Part shown: positions 33,851-43,900 of the stretch, in pieces | How positions within the stretch are numbered: the first letter of the stretch is position 1 | Layout of the letters: each line of letters starts with the position of its first letter | Assembly: GCA_900315195.1 (NCBI GenBank) | Contig: OMYD01000003.1 | Location: 1 to 44,323, forward strand | DNA from: an uncultured Eubacteriales bacterium | GTDB taxonomy: Bacteria; Bacillota; Clostridia; Oscillospirales; Acutalibacteraceae | Length of the DNA stretch: 44,323 bases | Direction: 5' to 3' | Position numbers and translations under genes: made by a program | Notes under the pieces: model-generated | Database searches by the model: none | What the model was told of the DNA's origin: nothing | Seen by the model: only the letters and a program-made list of their open reading frames with translations

Positions 33851-34939
33851 TTATAGAATTAACAATTCTTTGGGTAAATTTACAAAATTATAATAACCGT
33901 TTTCGGTTACGCAAACCATGTCCTCAATACGAACGCCGAATTTGTTAGGCAAATATATGCCTGGTTCATCGGTAATTATCATTCCCGGTTGTAATATCGT
34001 ATCGCTCTTTGCAGAAACAAACGGAAGCTCGTGAATATCAAGACCTACGCCGTGACCGGTTGAGTGGCCAAAGTTTACTCCATATCCATTCTGCTCTATT
34101 ATATCACGCGCTGTCTTATCGACGTCGCTGCATTTTACATTCGGGCGAATTATTTCAAGCGCAGAAAGCTGAGCTTTCAGGACAATTTCGTATATTTCCC
34201 GCATTTCATCGGTGGCAAAGCCCACGGCAACTGTTCGCGTGGTATCGCTGTGATAGCCGTCGTATATCGCACCGAAATCACATGTAAAGAAATCGCCTGC
34301 CTGAACCTTTTCATCCGAGGGGACTCCGTGAGGAAGAGAAGTCTTTTTGCCTGTAACAGTAATCAAATCAAAGGAAATATCCTCTGCCCCGCCAAGCTTC
34401 ATCTCAAACTCAAGCCGCGCCGCAAGCTCGCGCTCGCTTACCCCCGGCTTCAGGAAATTAAGCATTTCAAGATACGCTTTTTCAGCAATTCTCTGGGCTT
34501 TCTCTATTTTTTCAATTTCTGTTTTATCTTTTATTATGCGGATATTACCGATTTTTTTGTCTAGAGAACCGTCAGCTTTAAAATCAATGCCATGCTCCGA
34601 CATAGTCTTTTTAAAAAACTGAAAACGGCTTACGGTAAGATTATTGGCTTCCGCTAAAACATAAACAATCTGTTCAGAACCCAGAACATCAAGCACGCTT
34701 TCTGAGAGCTTTTGAAAACAGATAACCTTACAGCCCCGCGCTTTATTCTGCGCCGCCTCAAAATAGCGGAAATCCACCAAGAGAGCCGCGCTGTTTTGTG
34801 TGACAACAAGGTATCCTTCGCTGTGAAAAAAGCCTGTAAAATACCCGATATTCACTTCATTTGACAAAAACAGTGCCTCTTTTTTGTCGGAAATAAGCGT
34901 TCTTAGTGTGTTAATTCTTTTTTCGAATAATTCGTTCAT
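33851..34939 (-). CDS. Xaa-Pro aminopeptidase family protein (peptidase M24)
   Basis: The 362-residue protein has a creatinase-like N-terminal domain (about 1-135) and a pita-bread metallopeptidase domain with all five metal ligands: D221 and D232 in [16 protein letters not shown]296 in [10 protein letters not shown]325 in TDEPGIY and E339 in RIEDM. It probably removes N-terminal residues before proline. B. subtilis YqhT holds the same place next to efp. ATG 34939 overlaps the aroQ stop by four bases (ATGA) and has AAAGGA upstream; the longer frame lies within aroQ. Confidence 0.92.
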   Translation of the reverse strand: MNELFEKRINTLRTLISDKKEALFLSNEVNIGYFTGFFHSEGYLVVTQNSAALLVDFRYFEAAQNKARGCKVICFQKLSESVLDVLGSEQIVYVLAEANNLTVSRFQFFKKTMSEHGIDFKADGSLDKKIGNIRIIKDKTEIEKIEKAQRIAEKAYLEMLNFLKPGVSERELAARLEFEMKLGGAEDISFDLITVTGKKTSLPHGVPSDEKVQAGDFFTCDFGAIYDGYHSDTTRTVAVGFATDEMREIYEIVLKAQLSALEIIRPNVKCSDVDKTARDIIEQNGYGVNFGHSTGHGVGLDIHELPFVSAKSDTILQPGMIITDEPGIYLPNKFGVRIEDMVCVTENGYYNFVNLPKELLIL

Positions 34940-35370
34940 TTCAAAATGTCCTTTAAAGCGGCAATTGCCAGAAAATAGCTTTGCTTTCCAAAACCCGCAA
35001 TCTGGCCTACACATACGGGCGCAATTACGGAATGGTGACGAAACTCCTCGCGGGCATGGATATTTGACATATGCACTTCAACATAAGGAATACTAACCGA
35101 AGCGATCGCGTCACGCAGAGCGTAGCTGTAATGCGTCAGCGCTCCGGCGTTTATTACCGCGCCGTCAAACTCGGTGAGTGATTCGTGGATCTTGTCAATA
35201 AGGTCGCCCTCATGATTTGACTGGTACACCTCAGCCTCAAAACCGTTTTTCTCGGCGCAGAGAAGTATTTCCTCGGAAATAGTATCCGCGGTTTCTGTAC
35301 CGTATACGCCCTTTTCCCTGATTCCGACCATATTAAGGTTGGGACCAAGCATAATCAGTATTCTTTTCAT
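34936..35370 (-). CDS. aroQ: Type II 3-dehydroquinate dehydratase
   Basis: AroQ catalyses the third step of the shikimate pathway, 3-dehydroquinate to 3-dehydroshikimate. The 144-residue dodecameric-type enzyme has GPNLNMVGIREKGVYG with the catalytic Tyr23, QSNHEGDLID, INAGALTHYSYALRDA and EVHMSNIHAREEFRHHS with catalytic His100. It begins 15 bp past the rpsU terminator and no separate promoter fits in the gap, so it depends on read-through or on a promoter I cannot see. Confidence 0.95.
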   Translation of the reverse strand: MKRILIMLGPNLNMVGIREKGVYGTETADTISEEILLCAEKNGFEAEVYQSNHEGDLIDKIHESLTEFDGAVINAGALTHYSYALRDAIASVSIPYVEVHMSNIHAREEFRHHSVIAPVCVGQIAGFGKQSYFLAIAALKDILK

Positions 35371-35385
35371 AAAATCACCCCATAC

Positions 35386-35411
35386 AAAAAGCGGACAGTT
35401 GCCCTGTCCGC
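35386..35411 (-). terminator. Intrinsic terminator after rpsU
   Basis: GCGGACAG and CTGTCCGC form a perfect 8 bp GC-rich stem with a 5-base loop, followed on the - strand by TTTTTG. It lies just behind the rpsU stop and before aroQ. Confidence 0.9.
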
Positions 35412-35419
35412 CTGTTTGA

Positions 35420-35596
35420 TTATCTGTATTTGCGTTTACGAGCCGCTTCAGATTTCTTTTTGCGCTTTACCGAAGGTTTTTCGTAAGCTTCTCTTTTACG
35501 TACTTCAGCAATAACACCAGCTCTGGCACACTGCTTCTTGAAACGTCTTAAAGCGCTTTCAAGAGATTCATTCTCTTTTAATCTAATCTCTGCCAT
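35420..35596 (-). CDS. rpsU: 30S ribosomal protein S21
   Basis: This short gene encodes 58 residues. The translation begins [19 protein letters not shown], continues [17 protein letters not shown], and ends in a highly basic [15 protein letters not shown], the S21 pattern. S21 binds the 30S platform and assists initiation. GGGAGGG lies about eight bases before ATG. A consensus promoter and a terminator bracket it, making a single-gene transcript between leuS and aroQ. Confidence 0.96.
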   Translation of the reverse strand: MAEIRLKENESLESALRRFKKQCARAGVIAEVRKREAYEKPSVKRKKKSEAARKRKYR

Positions 35597-35652
35597 CTAT
35601 CTTCCCTCCCATCTGCCATAAGGCATGGGTAATTTGCATAATTTGCAAGGCT

Positions 35653-35681
35653 ATTATACAATATGTAGCTAATATTGTCAA
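35653..35681 (-). promoter_or_regulatory. Perfect consensus sigma-A promoter of rpsU
   Basis: TTGACA (35676-35681) and TATAAT (35653-35658) with exactly 17 bp between them lie on the - strand, 30 bp past the leuS stop. Both hexamers match consensus at every position, which predicts strong growth-rate-type expression of S21. The leader would be about 50 nt. Confidence 0.92.
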
Positions 35682-35711
35682 TAGAAATGTAGAAATTTAG
35701 AAGAATTTTAT

Positions 35712-38126
35712 TTATTTGGGTTTTACAACAAGGTTTACAAGCTTTTTAGGAACAACAATTTGCTTAATTACTGTCATATTGTCGATTGCAGCCTGTACTT
35801 TCTCGTCAGATTTCGCAAGACTGAGCATCTCGTCTTTAGAAGCGTCAACGGGAACATTAAGCTTTGCCTTGATTCTTCCGTTGACCTGAACAACGATTTC
35901 AACGCTCTCCTCAACGCACTTTGACTCGTCATACTCGGGCCACTGAGCTTGAGCCAGAATTCCGTCGCCGAGATTATTCGCCTCGTAAACTTCCTCAGTA
36001 ATGTGCGGAGCGAAGGGATTGAGCAGAATTGAGAAAATGCGCAGTTCTTCCCTGTTTACGGTCTTAACATTGGAAATATCGTTAATAAGCCCCATTAACG
36101 CGGCTATCGCGGTATTAAACTTGATATTCTCAATATCGTCGCCGACCTTTTTGATTGTCTTGTGGAACGCGCTCTCAAGCTCTGGGCGGATTGTATCGCC
36201 GTCAATCAGATTGTTCTGGAGGTTCCAGAAACGCTCAAGGAAGCGGCGGCAGCCGCGAATGCTCGCCTGGCTCCAGGGAGCCGCCTTTTCAAAGTCGCCG
36301 ATGAACATTTCATAAAGGCGCATTGTGTCAGCTCCGTATTCGTTTACGATATCGTCGGGGTTTACTACGTTGCCGCGGGACTTACTCATTTTCTCGCCGT
36401 TCTCACCCAAAATCATACCGTGCGATGTGCGCTTTGCGTAAGGCTCGGGAGTGGGAACAACGCCGATGTCAAAGAGGAATTTATGCCAGAAACGGCTGTA
36501 AAGCAGGTGAAGCGTTGTGTGCTCCATACCGCCGTTATACCAGTCAACGGGCGACCAGTAGTTGAGGGCTTCCTTGGAAGCGAGAGCCTCGGTGTTGTGG
36601 GGATCCATATAGCGCAGATAATACCACGAGGAACCTGCCCACTGCGGCATTGTATCGGTTTCGCGCATAGCGTCGCCGCCGCACTTGGGGCACTTAGTCT
36701 TAATCCAGTCGGTCATGTTGGCAAGCGGAGACTCACCCGTATCGGTAGGCTCATATGATTCAACCATGGGAAGTCTCAGTGGCAGCTCGCTTTCGTCAAT
36801 CGGAACATAGCCGCACTTGTCGCAGTGAACGATCGGAATAGGCTCGCCCCAGTAACGCTGACGTGAGAATACCCAGTCACGCAGCTTATAGTTAACCTTT
36901 GAGTGGCCCTTGCCCTCTTTTGTGAGCCAGTCAATAATTTTAACCTTTGCCTCATCAACGGTAAGTCCGTCGAGCATACCCGAGTTTACCATTACACCTG
37001 TAGCGCAGTCTGTAAAGGCTTCTTCCATAACGTTTCCGCCTTTTACAACCTCAATGATGGGAAGGTCAAATTTCTTAGCGAACTCCCAGTCACGGGTATC
37101 GTGCGCGGGAACCGCCATAATAGCTCCTGTACCGTAAGAAACCAGAACATAGTCGGAAATAAAGATCGGGATTTCCTTGTTGTTAACGGGATTAATCGCG
37201 CTTACGCCCTCAAGCTTAACGCCTGTCTTATCCTTGGCAACCTCAGTTCGCTCAAAATCAGACTTTCTTGCGGCAGCCGCCTGATAAGCGCGGATCTCAT
37301 CCATGTTCTGAAGCTTGTCAGCCCATTTTTCGATAAGCGGATGTTCGGGAGAGATAACCATATATGTAGCGCCGTAAAGTGTGTCGGCACGTGTTGTGTA
37401 AACTGTCAGGGTGTCGCCTGTTGTAGCGGTGAAGTCGACCTCGGCGCCCGTACTTCTGCCAATCCAGTTTTTCTGCTGAGCCTTAACGCGCTCGGGATAA
37501 TTAACCAGATCAAGGTCGTTGATAAGGCGGTCTGCATACTCGGTAATTTTAAGCATCCACTGGGATTTAACCTTATGAACAACTTCGCTTCCGCAGCGCT
37601 CGCAAACGCCGTTTACAACTTCCTCATTTGCGAGAACGCATTTACATGAAGTGCACCAGTTTACGTTCATCTCTTTTTTGTAAGCGAGGTTATGCTTAAA
37701 GAGCTGAATGAAAATCCACTGGGTCCACTTGTAGTATTCGGGATCGGTTGTATTAACTTCACGGCTCCAGTCGAACGAGATGCCAAGCGACTGAATCTGC
37801 TTTTTAAAACGCGCGATATTGTTTTTAGTAACGATTTCAGGGTGAATGTGGTTTTTGATAGCGTAGTTTTCGGTGGGCAGACCAAAAGCGTCCCAGCCGA
37901 TAGGATAAAGCACATTAAGACCCTGTAATCTCTTTTTTCTGGCAACCGTGTCAAGCGCGGTGTAAGGACGCGGATGTCCTACATGAAGTCCCTGACCCGA
38001 CGGATAAGGGAATTCGATCAAGGCGTAAAACTTTTCCTTTGAAGCGTCGTCGCTTGCGTGGAATACACCCTTTTTCTCCCAAATTTTTTGCCATTTAGGC
38101 TCAATAGCCTGATGATTGTATTTCAA
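35712..38126 (-). CDS. leuS: Leucyl-tRNA synthetase
   Basis: The 804-residue class I synthetase charges tRNA-Leu. It has the HIGH motif in [12 protein letters not shown] (40-51), a zinc-type insertion ([22 protein letters not shown]), the CP1 editing domain ([15 protein letters not shown] and [15 protein letters not shown]), the KMSKS loop (about 579-583) and a C-terminal tail ([11 protein letters not shown]). The start is TTG 38126 with GGAGGG about seven bases upstream, giving the usual [12 protein letters not shown] start; upstream codons overlap rsfS. No T-box is present. Confidence 0.96.
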   Translation of the reverse strand: MKYNHQAIEPKWQKIWEKKGVFHASDDASKEKFYALIEFPYPSGQGLHVGHPRPYTALDTVARKKRLQGLNVLYPIGWDAFGLPTENYAIKNHIHPEIVTKNNIARFKKQIQSLGISFDWSREVNTTDPEYYKWTQWIFIQLFKHNLAYKKEMNVNWCTSCKCVLANEEVVNGVCERCGSEVVHKVKSQWMLKITEYADRLINDLDLVNYPERVKAQQKNWIGRSTGAEVDFTATTGDTLTVYTTRADTLYGATYMVISPEHPLIEKWADKLQNMDEIRAYQAAAARKSDFERTEVAKDKTGVKLEGVSAINPVNNKEIPIFISDYVLVSYGTGAIMAVPAHDTRDWEFAKKFDLPIIEVVKGGNVMEEAFTDCATGVMVNSGMLDGLTVDEAKVKIIDWLTKEGKGHSKVNYKLRDWVFSRQRYWGEPIPIVHCDKCGYVPIDESELPLRLPMVESYEPTDTGESPLANMTDWIKTKCPKCGGDAMRETDTMPQWAGSSWYYLRYMDPHNTEALASKEALNYWSPVDWYNGGMEHTTLHLLYSRFWHKFLFDIGVVPTPEPYAKRTSHGMILGENGEKMSKSRGNVVNPDDIVNEYGADTMRLYEMFIGDFEKAAPWSQASIRGCRRFLERFWNLQNNLIDGDTIRPELESAFHKTIKKVGDDIENIKFNTAIAALMGLINDISNVKTVNREELRIFSILLNPFAPHITEEVYEANNLGDGILAQAQWPEYDESKCVEESVEIVVQVNGRIKAKLNVPVDASKDEMLSLAKSDEKVQAAIDNMTVIKQIVVPKKLVNLVVKPK

Positions 38127-38151
38127 GTAAATCCCTCCATGAGATAATATC

Positions 38152-38511
38152 TTAGTTTTCGGTAACAACTTCGGCCAAATCAACGGGTTTACCGTCCTGC
38201 CACATTCTGTCAAGGTCGTAAAACTCGCGAGCCTCATTGTCAAACACATTGACGATTACGTCGATATAGTCAAGCAGAATCCATGTGTTCGAGCGGTAGC
38301 CCTCGATGTGACTAACCGATATTCCTGCCTTGTCAAGCTGATACTCAACCTCATCGGCAAGCGCCTTAACGTGAGTAGAGCTGCTGCCTGTGGCGATAAC
38401 CATGTAATCGGCAAGCACTGAAATATCGCTGATTTCAATAACCTGTATATCAATGCCCTTTTTGCTGTCCATTGCCTTGACTGCAAGCAGGGCGGTTTCC
38501 AATGATGTCAT
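38152..38511 (-). CDS. rsfS: Ribosomal silencing factor RsfS
   Basis: RsfS binds L14 on the 50S subunit and blocks subunit joining when nutrients are short. The 119-residue protein has [22 protein letters not shown] and [28 protein letters not shown], which are diagnostic for the family. AGGAAAA precedes ATG. It follows yqeK by one base, as in B. subtilis yqeK-yqeL. Confidence 0.95.
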   Translation of the reverse strand: MTSLETALLAVKAMDSKKGIDIQVIEISDISVLADYMVIATGSSSTHVKALADEVEYQLDKAGISVSHIEGYRSNTWILLDYIDVIVNVFDNEAREFYDLDRMWQDGKPVDLAEVVTEN

Positions 38512-38512
38512 A

Positions 38513-39106
38513 TTATTTTCCTTTCCTGTTTAAAACAAGCTCGTTGTAACAAAATAGCTGGTCGGGATGAATTGCGGCCTCTTTTGAAGAAAGATTCTGC
38601 AGTGTGAACTGACAACTGAAAATCATCGCCTCTTCCAAGCTTTTTCGAGACTTTTCTCGCATGATATCCGCGCCGTTATAACTGCGCTCTTTGGAAGTGT
38701 AGTCCGCGGTATAAATAATTTTTTCAAGCAAAGACATACCCGCTCTTCCTGTGGTATGGTAACGGATAGCGTTTATTATGTCGATGTCGGTAATATCAAG
38801 CTTTGTCATGACATAAACGCTGCCGCTTATGGAATGCCAAAGCTTCGGCGCGTTTTTCTGAACATCGTCTAAGATTATACCACCGTCAAGGATAATTTGC
38901 AACTGTTCTTCATGCGGTATTTCCTTTGTAATGTCGTGAAGAATTCCCGCGGTATATGCCTTTTTCTCGTCACAGCCGTATAGTTTCGCTAGGATAACCG
39001 CCTCTTCAGCCACATTAAGGCTGTGGGTGTAACGGTAATCCCCCATCATTTTTCGAATAAATTTAGGGTAATCGCTTGCTTTCACACAATCACTTCCCAT
39101 TATCAT
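38513..39106 (-). CDS. yqeK: YqeK family HD-domain phosphohydrolase
   Basis: The protein carries the HD-domain metal motif (RYTHSLNVAEEA, then GILHDITKE, with later His in LWHSISG and RYHTTG). YqeK enzymes hydrolyse diadenosine tetraphosphate to ADP. ATG 39106 overlaps the yhbY stop (ATGA) but lacks a ribosome site; a GTG at 39085 has GGGAAG seven bases upstream and may be the real start. The order yhbY-yqeK-rsfS matches B. subtilis yqeI-yqeJ-yqeK-yqeL minus nadD, which is missing here. Confidence 0.92.
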   Translation of the reverse strand: MIMGSDCVKASDYPKFIRKMMGDYRYTHSLNVAEEAVILAKLYGCDEKKAYTAGILHDITKEIPHEEQLQIILDGGIILDDVQKNAPKLWHSISGSVYVMTKLDITDIDIINAIRYHTTGRAGMSLLEKIIYTADYTSKERSYNGADIMREKSRKSLEEAMIFSCQFTLQNLSSKEAAIHPDQLFCYNELVLNRKGK

Positions 39107-39405
39107 TTTTTTGATTTAGGCAGAGTTATTACGGGATCGTCGGGATTCGGGCGGTACAGCACAAATTTTGAACCGATTACCTGAACCACATCAGCACCGC
39201 ACTTCTCGGCAAGTAAATCAGCGCATTCACGGGCGGTATACGCACTGCTTTCAAGGCGCTTTCCCTTAATAAGCTCACGCGCGGTAAGAGCAGTGTCAGC
39301 CTGCATGATTATATTATCGGTAATTTCGCCCTTACCTATTATGAGAATAGTTTCCAGATTATTTGCCAAGCCTCTGAGATAGGCTCTTTGTTTACTGTTT
39401 AACAT
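39103..39405 (-). CDS. yhbY: YhbY family RNA-binding protein (CRM domain)
   Basis: The 100-residue single CRM-domain protein (LNSKQRAYLRGLANNLETILIIGKGEITDN, then ELIKGKRLESS and VVQVIGSKFVLYR) is a pre-50S-associated RNA-binding protein. The GKGE loop is the usual RNA contact. It is B. subtilis YqeI-like by position. AGGAT precedes ATG, three bases past the rdgB stop. Confidence 0.93.
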   Translation of the reverse strand: MLNSKQRAYLRGLANNLETILIIGKGEITDNIIMQADTALTARELIKGKRLESSAYTARECADLLAEKCGADVVQVIGSKFVLYRPNPDDPVITLPKSKK

Positions 39406-39408
39406 ATT

Positions 39409-40005
39409 TTATCCTTTCAAATACTCTTCCAGTTTTGTTTTAAGCGCTCTAAGCGCTTTGCCGCGGTGACTTACCTTATCCTTTTCCTCAGCGGTGAGCT
39501 GAGCAAAGGTTTTGTCGCCCTGCATAAAAATAGGATCGTAGCCGAATCCGCCGTCGCCTATAAACTCGTAACCGATTGTGCCCTCGCAGATTTCTTCGAT
39601 TTCAATCTTGCTTCCGTCAGGTAAAATGCAGCAAATGGCGCATGTATAATGCGCTCCTCGCTCTCCCTCGGGGACGTTTTCCATTTCATCAAGAATCCGC
39701 TGAGTTCTGTCCTCATCGGTAACACAAAGCTCGGGACAATATCGCGCAGAAAAAATTCCCGGTCTGCCGCCCAGAGCGTCAACACATATTCCCGAATCGT
39801 CGGCGACTGCGGGCATACCTGTTTTTTCAAAAGCCGCGTTTGCTTTTAAAAACGCGTTTTCCAAGAATGTAGTTCCTGTTTCATCAACATCGTCAAGAAC
39901 AACGCCTGCTTCCTTGGCGGAAACGGCCTCTATTCCCAGTGGATTAAGGATACGCTCAAGCTCAACAAGCTTTTTTGCGTTATTGGTAGCTATAATAAAC
40001 TTCAT
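39409..40005 (-). CDS. rdgB: XTP/dITP pyrophosphatase (RdgB/HAM1)
   Basis: The enzyme removes non-canonical purine nucleoside triphosphates (XTP, ITP, dITP) from the pool. The 198-residue protein has ATNNAKKLVELERIL at the start, the metal-binding VADDSGICVDALGGRPGIFSARY, GGFGYDPIF and KDKVSHRGKALRAL. It is eight bases from the ftsY stop. In many Firmicutes it neighbours an MPE; here it lies between ftsY and yhbY. Confidence 0.95.
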   Translation of the reverse strand: MKFIIATNNAKKLVELERILNPLGIEAVSAKEAGVVLDDVDETGTTFLENAFLKANAAFEKTGMPAVADDSGICVDALGGRPGIFSARYCPELCVTDEDRTQRILDEMENVPEGERGAHYTCAICCILPDGSKIEIEEICEGTIGYEFIGDGGFGYDPIFMQGDKTFAQLTAEEKDKVSHRGKALRALKTKLEEYLKG

Positions 40006-40013
40006 AATTAGTT

Positions 40014-40934
40014 TTACTCCGTGTCATTTGATTCAAACAGCGCGCGCGCGAAATCCTGCGCGTCAAACGGCTGCAGGTCGTCAATCTGTTCGCCTACGCC
40101 GATATACTTTACGGGGATTCCCAGGCCGTCTTTAATAGCCAGAACAACGCCGCCCTTTGCGGTACCGTCAAGCTTTGTCAGAACGATACCCGTAATGCCC
40201 GTAGCCTGTCTGAACTGCTCAGCCTGATTAACGGCGTTTTGTCCTGTTGTAGCGTCAAGAACAAGGAGCTTTTCCTTCGCCGCGTCGGGAAGCTCACGGT
40301 CGATTACCCGGTTGATTTTAGCAAGCTCATCCATTAAATGCTTTTTATTGTGAAGTCTGCCTGCGGTGTCGCAAATAATTACATCGGCACCCCTCGCCTT
40401 AGCGGCGGCGATTGCGTCAAAAATAACAGCCGCGGGGTCGCTGCCCTCTTTGTTCTTGATGATCTCGCAGCCCGCGCGCTGAGCCCAGATATCGAGCTGG
40501 TCAATTGCCGCGGCGCGGAAGGTATCGGCAGCGGCAAGAATAACACGCTTGCCCTGATTTGAAAGCTGCTTTGCGAGCTTGCCGATTGTTGTGGTTTTTC
40601 CGACGCCGTTTACGCCGATAACGAGAATGATTGAAGGAGAAGTTGAAATATCGAGTTCCTCGCCGCCTGAGAGCATCTCGGTAATTATTTCCTGAAGCAG
40701 ACCGTTGATTTCAGACGGATCTGTGATACCGTTTTTCTTTACACGAACGCGAAGCTCATCGCAGATTTTTTCCGCGGTTGGAACGCCGACGTCACCCATT
40801 ACAAGCAGCTCCTCAAGCTCTTCAAAAAGCTCCTCGTCAATTTTTGTAAAGGATTTGAGCATGGAGTCAATCTGACCCATGACCGCCTTTCTGGTCTTTT
40901 TTAATCCTTCTTTTATTTTACTGAACAGTCCCAT
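40014..40934 (-). CDS. ftsY: Signal recognition particle receptor FtsY
   Basis: FtsY is the SRP receptor GTPase that targets nascent membrane proteins to the translocon. The 306-residue protein has a short basic N-terminus (MGLFSKIKEGLKKTRKAVMG) without a long acidic A domain, the helical N domain, and the G domain with GVNGVGKTTTIGKLA, DTFRAAAIDQL, DTAGR, TKLDGTAKGG and GVGEQIDDLQPFD. It follows smc by 12 bp, the conserved smc-ftsY order. Confidence 0.96.
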   Translation of the reverse strand: MGLFSKIKEGLKKTRKAVMGQIDSMLKSFTKIDEELFEELEELLVMGDVGVPTAEKICDELRVRVKKNGITDPSEINGLLQEIITEMLSGGEELDISTSPSIILVIGVNGVGKTTTIGKLAKQLSNQGKRVILAAADTFRAAAIDQLDIWAQRAGCEIIKNKEGSDPAAVIFDAIAAAKARGADVIICDTAGRLHNKKHLMDELAKINRVIDRELPDAAKEKLLVLDATTGQNAVNQAEQFRQATGITGIVLTKLDGTAKGGVVLAIKDGLGIPVKYIGVGEQIDDLQPFDAQDFARALFESNDTE

Positions 40935-40946
40935 AATATCAGTCCT

Positions 40947-43900
40947 TTAATTAGATTTAATTCCAAGCTTTTCGGCAACCTCCGTTGAGCGCAGCTCAAG
41001 AAGCTTTGAAATACCCTCATCCTGCATTGTTACGCCGTAAAGCACATCGGCTTCTTCCATGGTGCCTCGGCGGTGAGTAATAAGAATAAACTGAGTTTTG
41101 TCGGTAAGTCTTCTAAGATAGCTTGCAAAACGGTTTACGTTTACGTCGTCAAGCGCCGCCTCTATTTCGTCCATTACGCAGAACGGAGCGGGACGAACCT
41201 TCATAATAGCAAAGTACAGCGCGATTGCGACAAGCGCCTTTTCACCGCCCGACAGCGCGTCGAGATGTACCACAATTTTGCCGGGCGGATGAACGATGAT
41301 ATCAATTCCGCTGGTGAGAATGTTCTCGGGATCAGCCAGCGAAAGCGAAGCAGTACCGCCTCCGAACAGCTCCTTGAACGTGAAGGTAAAGTTGCGGTTG
41401 ATCTGCTCAAAGCTTTCGACAAATACCTCTTTCATCTGCTTTGTGAGCGAGGTAATCAGGCGTTCGATTTCATTCTTTGACTTCTCAACGTCCTTGACCT
41501 GAACGCTCAAAAACTCATAGCGTTCAGATACTTCTTTATACTCATCAATTGCCGAAACATTGACGCTTCCCAGAGAGCGTATACTCTGTTTAAGACTGTT
41601 AAGGCGCTTTTGCGCCGCAGTCGGGTCTTCAATTTCTACGGCTATCTTTTCAGCTTCACGGCGTGTAAGCTCGTATTCCTCCCACAGCTTGGAAATTATT
41701 GTGTCGTATTCCTTCTGCAGATTAATCTTTCGCTCTTCAAGGCGTGCAAGCTCTCGACCTGAGTTTTCCCGTTCGGCGTTCTTGTTGCGTTCGGTTACTC
41801 TGATTTCAACGCTGCGCTTTTCAAGCAGATTGCGCTGCTCATTGAGCGCCTCAATTTGATTTGAGTGCGATTGCTGAGTATTCTTCAGGCTTTCAATACC
41901 TTTTTTATATTCTGCTATTTCTTCCTGCTTTTCTTTATTCGAGGCTTCAAAAGCGACAATCTGAGCGTTAAGCTCCGCTTTTCTCGCGTCCATATCGGTA
42001 CCTGAATTCTTTGCGAAAACAATCTCGGAATTCAGCGCGTCAATATCCTTCTGCGCGGTTACAATAGAAAGCCTGATATTCTGCAGCTTTGTGCTTAATT
42101 CCTCGCGCTTGCTTGTAAGCTCGGCGCGGCTGCCCGTTAAGGCGTTGACCTTTTGCTCAGCGTCGGCAATCTCAATACTCAGTTCGGTTAAGCGCTGACG
42201 TGCCTGCTCTCTGCTCTCTTTCAGGCCGTCGATTCTGGTAAAGCAGTCCAGAATTTCGGTTTGCGCGCTTCCAAACGCTTCCTGAAGCGTCTGGAACTCG
42301 TTTTCACAAGCTTTCAGCTCGGCTTCAAGACGTACCAAATCCTGTTGCTTATTGGAAAGATCGGCGCGGCTGCCCAAGACCTGAGCCTCAATTGCAGAAA
42401 ACTCCAGGTTAAGCTGTTCAAGCTGTGTTTCAGCCTGCTTTTGTTTTTCAATAAGTGTGTCGGTTTTCTCTTTAAGCTGCGCTATTTCGGAAGCGCGGCT
42501 GAGAATACCTGAATTGCGGGCAAGTGATCCGCCCGTAAGCGAACCGCCCGCGTTTACAACCTGACCGTCAAGTGTAACGACTTTGAATCGGTAGGAATAC
42601 TTTTTGGCGATTGCCGCGGCGCTGTTTAAATCCTCGGCAATAACAATCTTTCCTAAAAGCGAGCTGAGAATATTGCTGAACTTCGCGTCGCAGCTGCATA
42701 GCTCGGCTGCGATTCCGATAAAGCCGTAGCAATCATCAAGGCCGTTTTCACGCAGCTCGCGCGGTTTTATTGTGTTAAGGGGTAAGAATGTAGCTCTTCC
42801 GCCGTCGGTAGATTTCAAATATCTTATAGCCTGCTTAGCGTCGTCGTCGCTTCCGACAACAATATTCTGCATTGCGGCTCCCAAAGCTATTTCAATCGCG
42901 GTCGCGTACTGCTTCGGAACAGAAATAACACGTGATACAGGACCGAAAACGCCGTGGAGCTTTCCGCTCTTTGAGGCGTTGACAACCTGCTTAACACTTT
43001 TTGAGAAGCCTTCAAGATTCTTTTCAAGGTTATCTAAAAATGTGATTCTTCTCTGATACTCCCTGACATCGAGAGAAAGCTTATCGCACTCATTCTTCTT
43101 TTCTTCCCTCTTGCGGTTTTTCGATTCCTGCTTAAGGGTTAGCCCATCAATTGTGTTTGAAAGCGAGCTGATTTCTTCCTTTACTTCAGCTATATCCGCG
43201 ACATATTTCTCACGCATCTGAACCAAAGTATCGCGCTGTGCGGATTTTTCGTCATTCGATTCCTTTAGCGTCTCGATACGATTGGTAAGCTCGTTTATAC
43301 TGCTGTCTGACGTCATGTCAATAACACGCGCGTCAGCAGATTGTGAGGTAAGCTGAGACAGCTTCGCGGTCAGCTCCTTAAGAACATCTCCGTTTTTGCC
43401 CGAATCAATATTTATCAGATTAAGCTGTTCGCTGATTTCGGCATAGCGCTTTTGATTTGAGATGATCTCATTATCGAGGGTGTCGATACGCGCCTGCTTT
43501 TCGGCAATGCTTTTTTCAAATTCATCGGCGTTTTTGTCCGCCTGCTCAATCTCGCTTTTTACGCGGTTAATATTTTCGTTATTGTGAAGAATATCATTCT
43601 CGGCAACCGAAATCTGAGCGTTCTTTTCTGCTATATCTCCGTCAATTGAAGAAATCTTTGAGCGAATGGATTCAATTTGTGAGGCGAGAACGCCGTTCTT
43701 CTGATATATTTCCTCGGTTTCGGTCTGAATATCCTCAAGAGCCTGCTCGGCTTCATCATACTGGGCTTTGGCTATTACGATTTTTTCATCCTGACGCTTA
43801 ATGCTCTCCTGGGATTTATCGAGGGTTAATAACCAGATGGCGATTTCAAGACCGCGTTTTTCCTCGGAGTATGTCAAAAACTGCTGAGCTTTTTCGCTCT

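Noticed and set aside
36903..37649. 248-codon + strand open frame antisense to leuS
   Set aside because: It lies entirely opposite leuS, has no recognisable domain, and its composition is that of a reversed synthetase gene.
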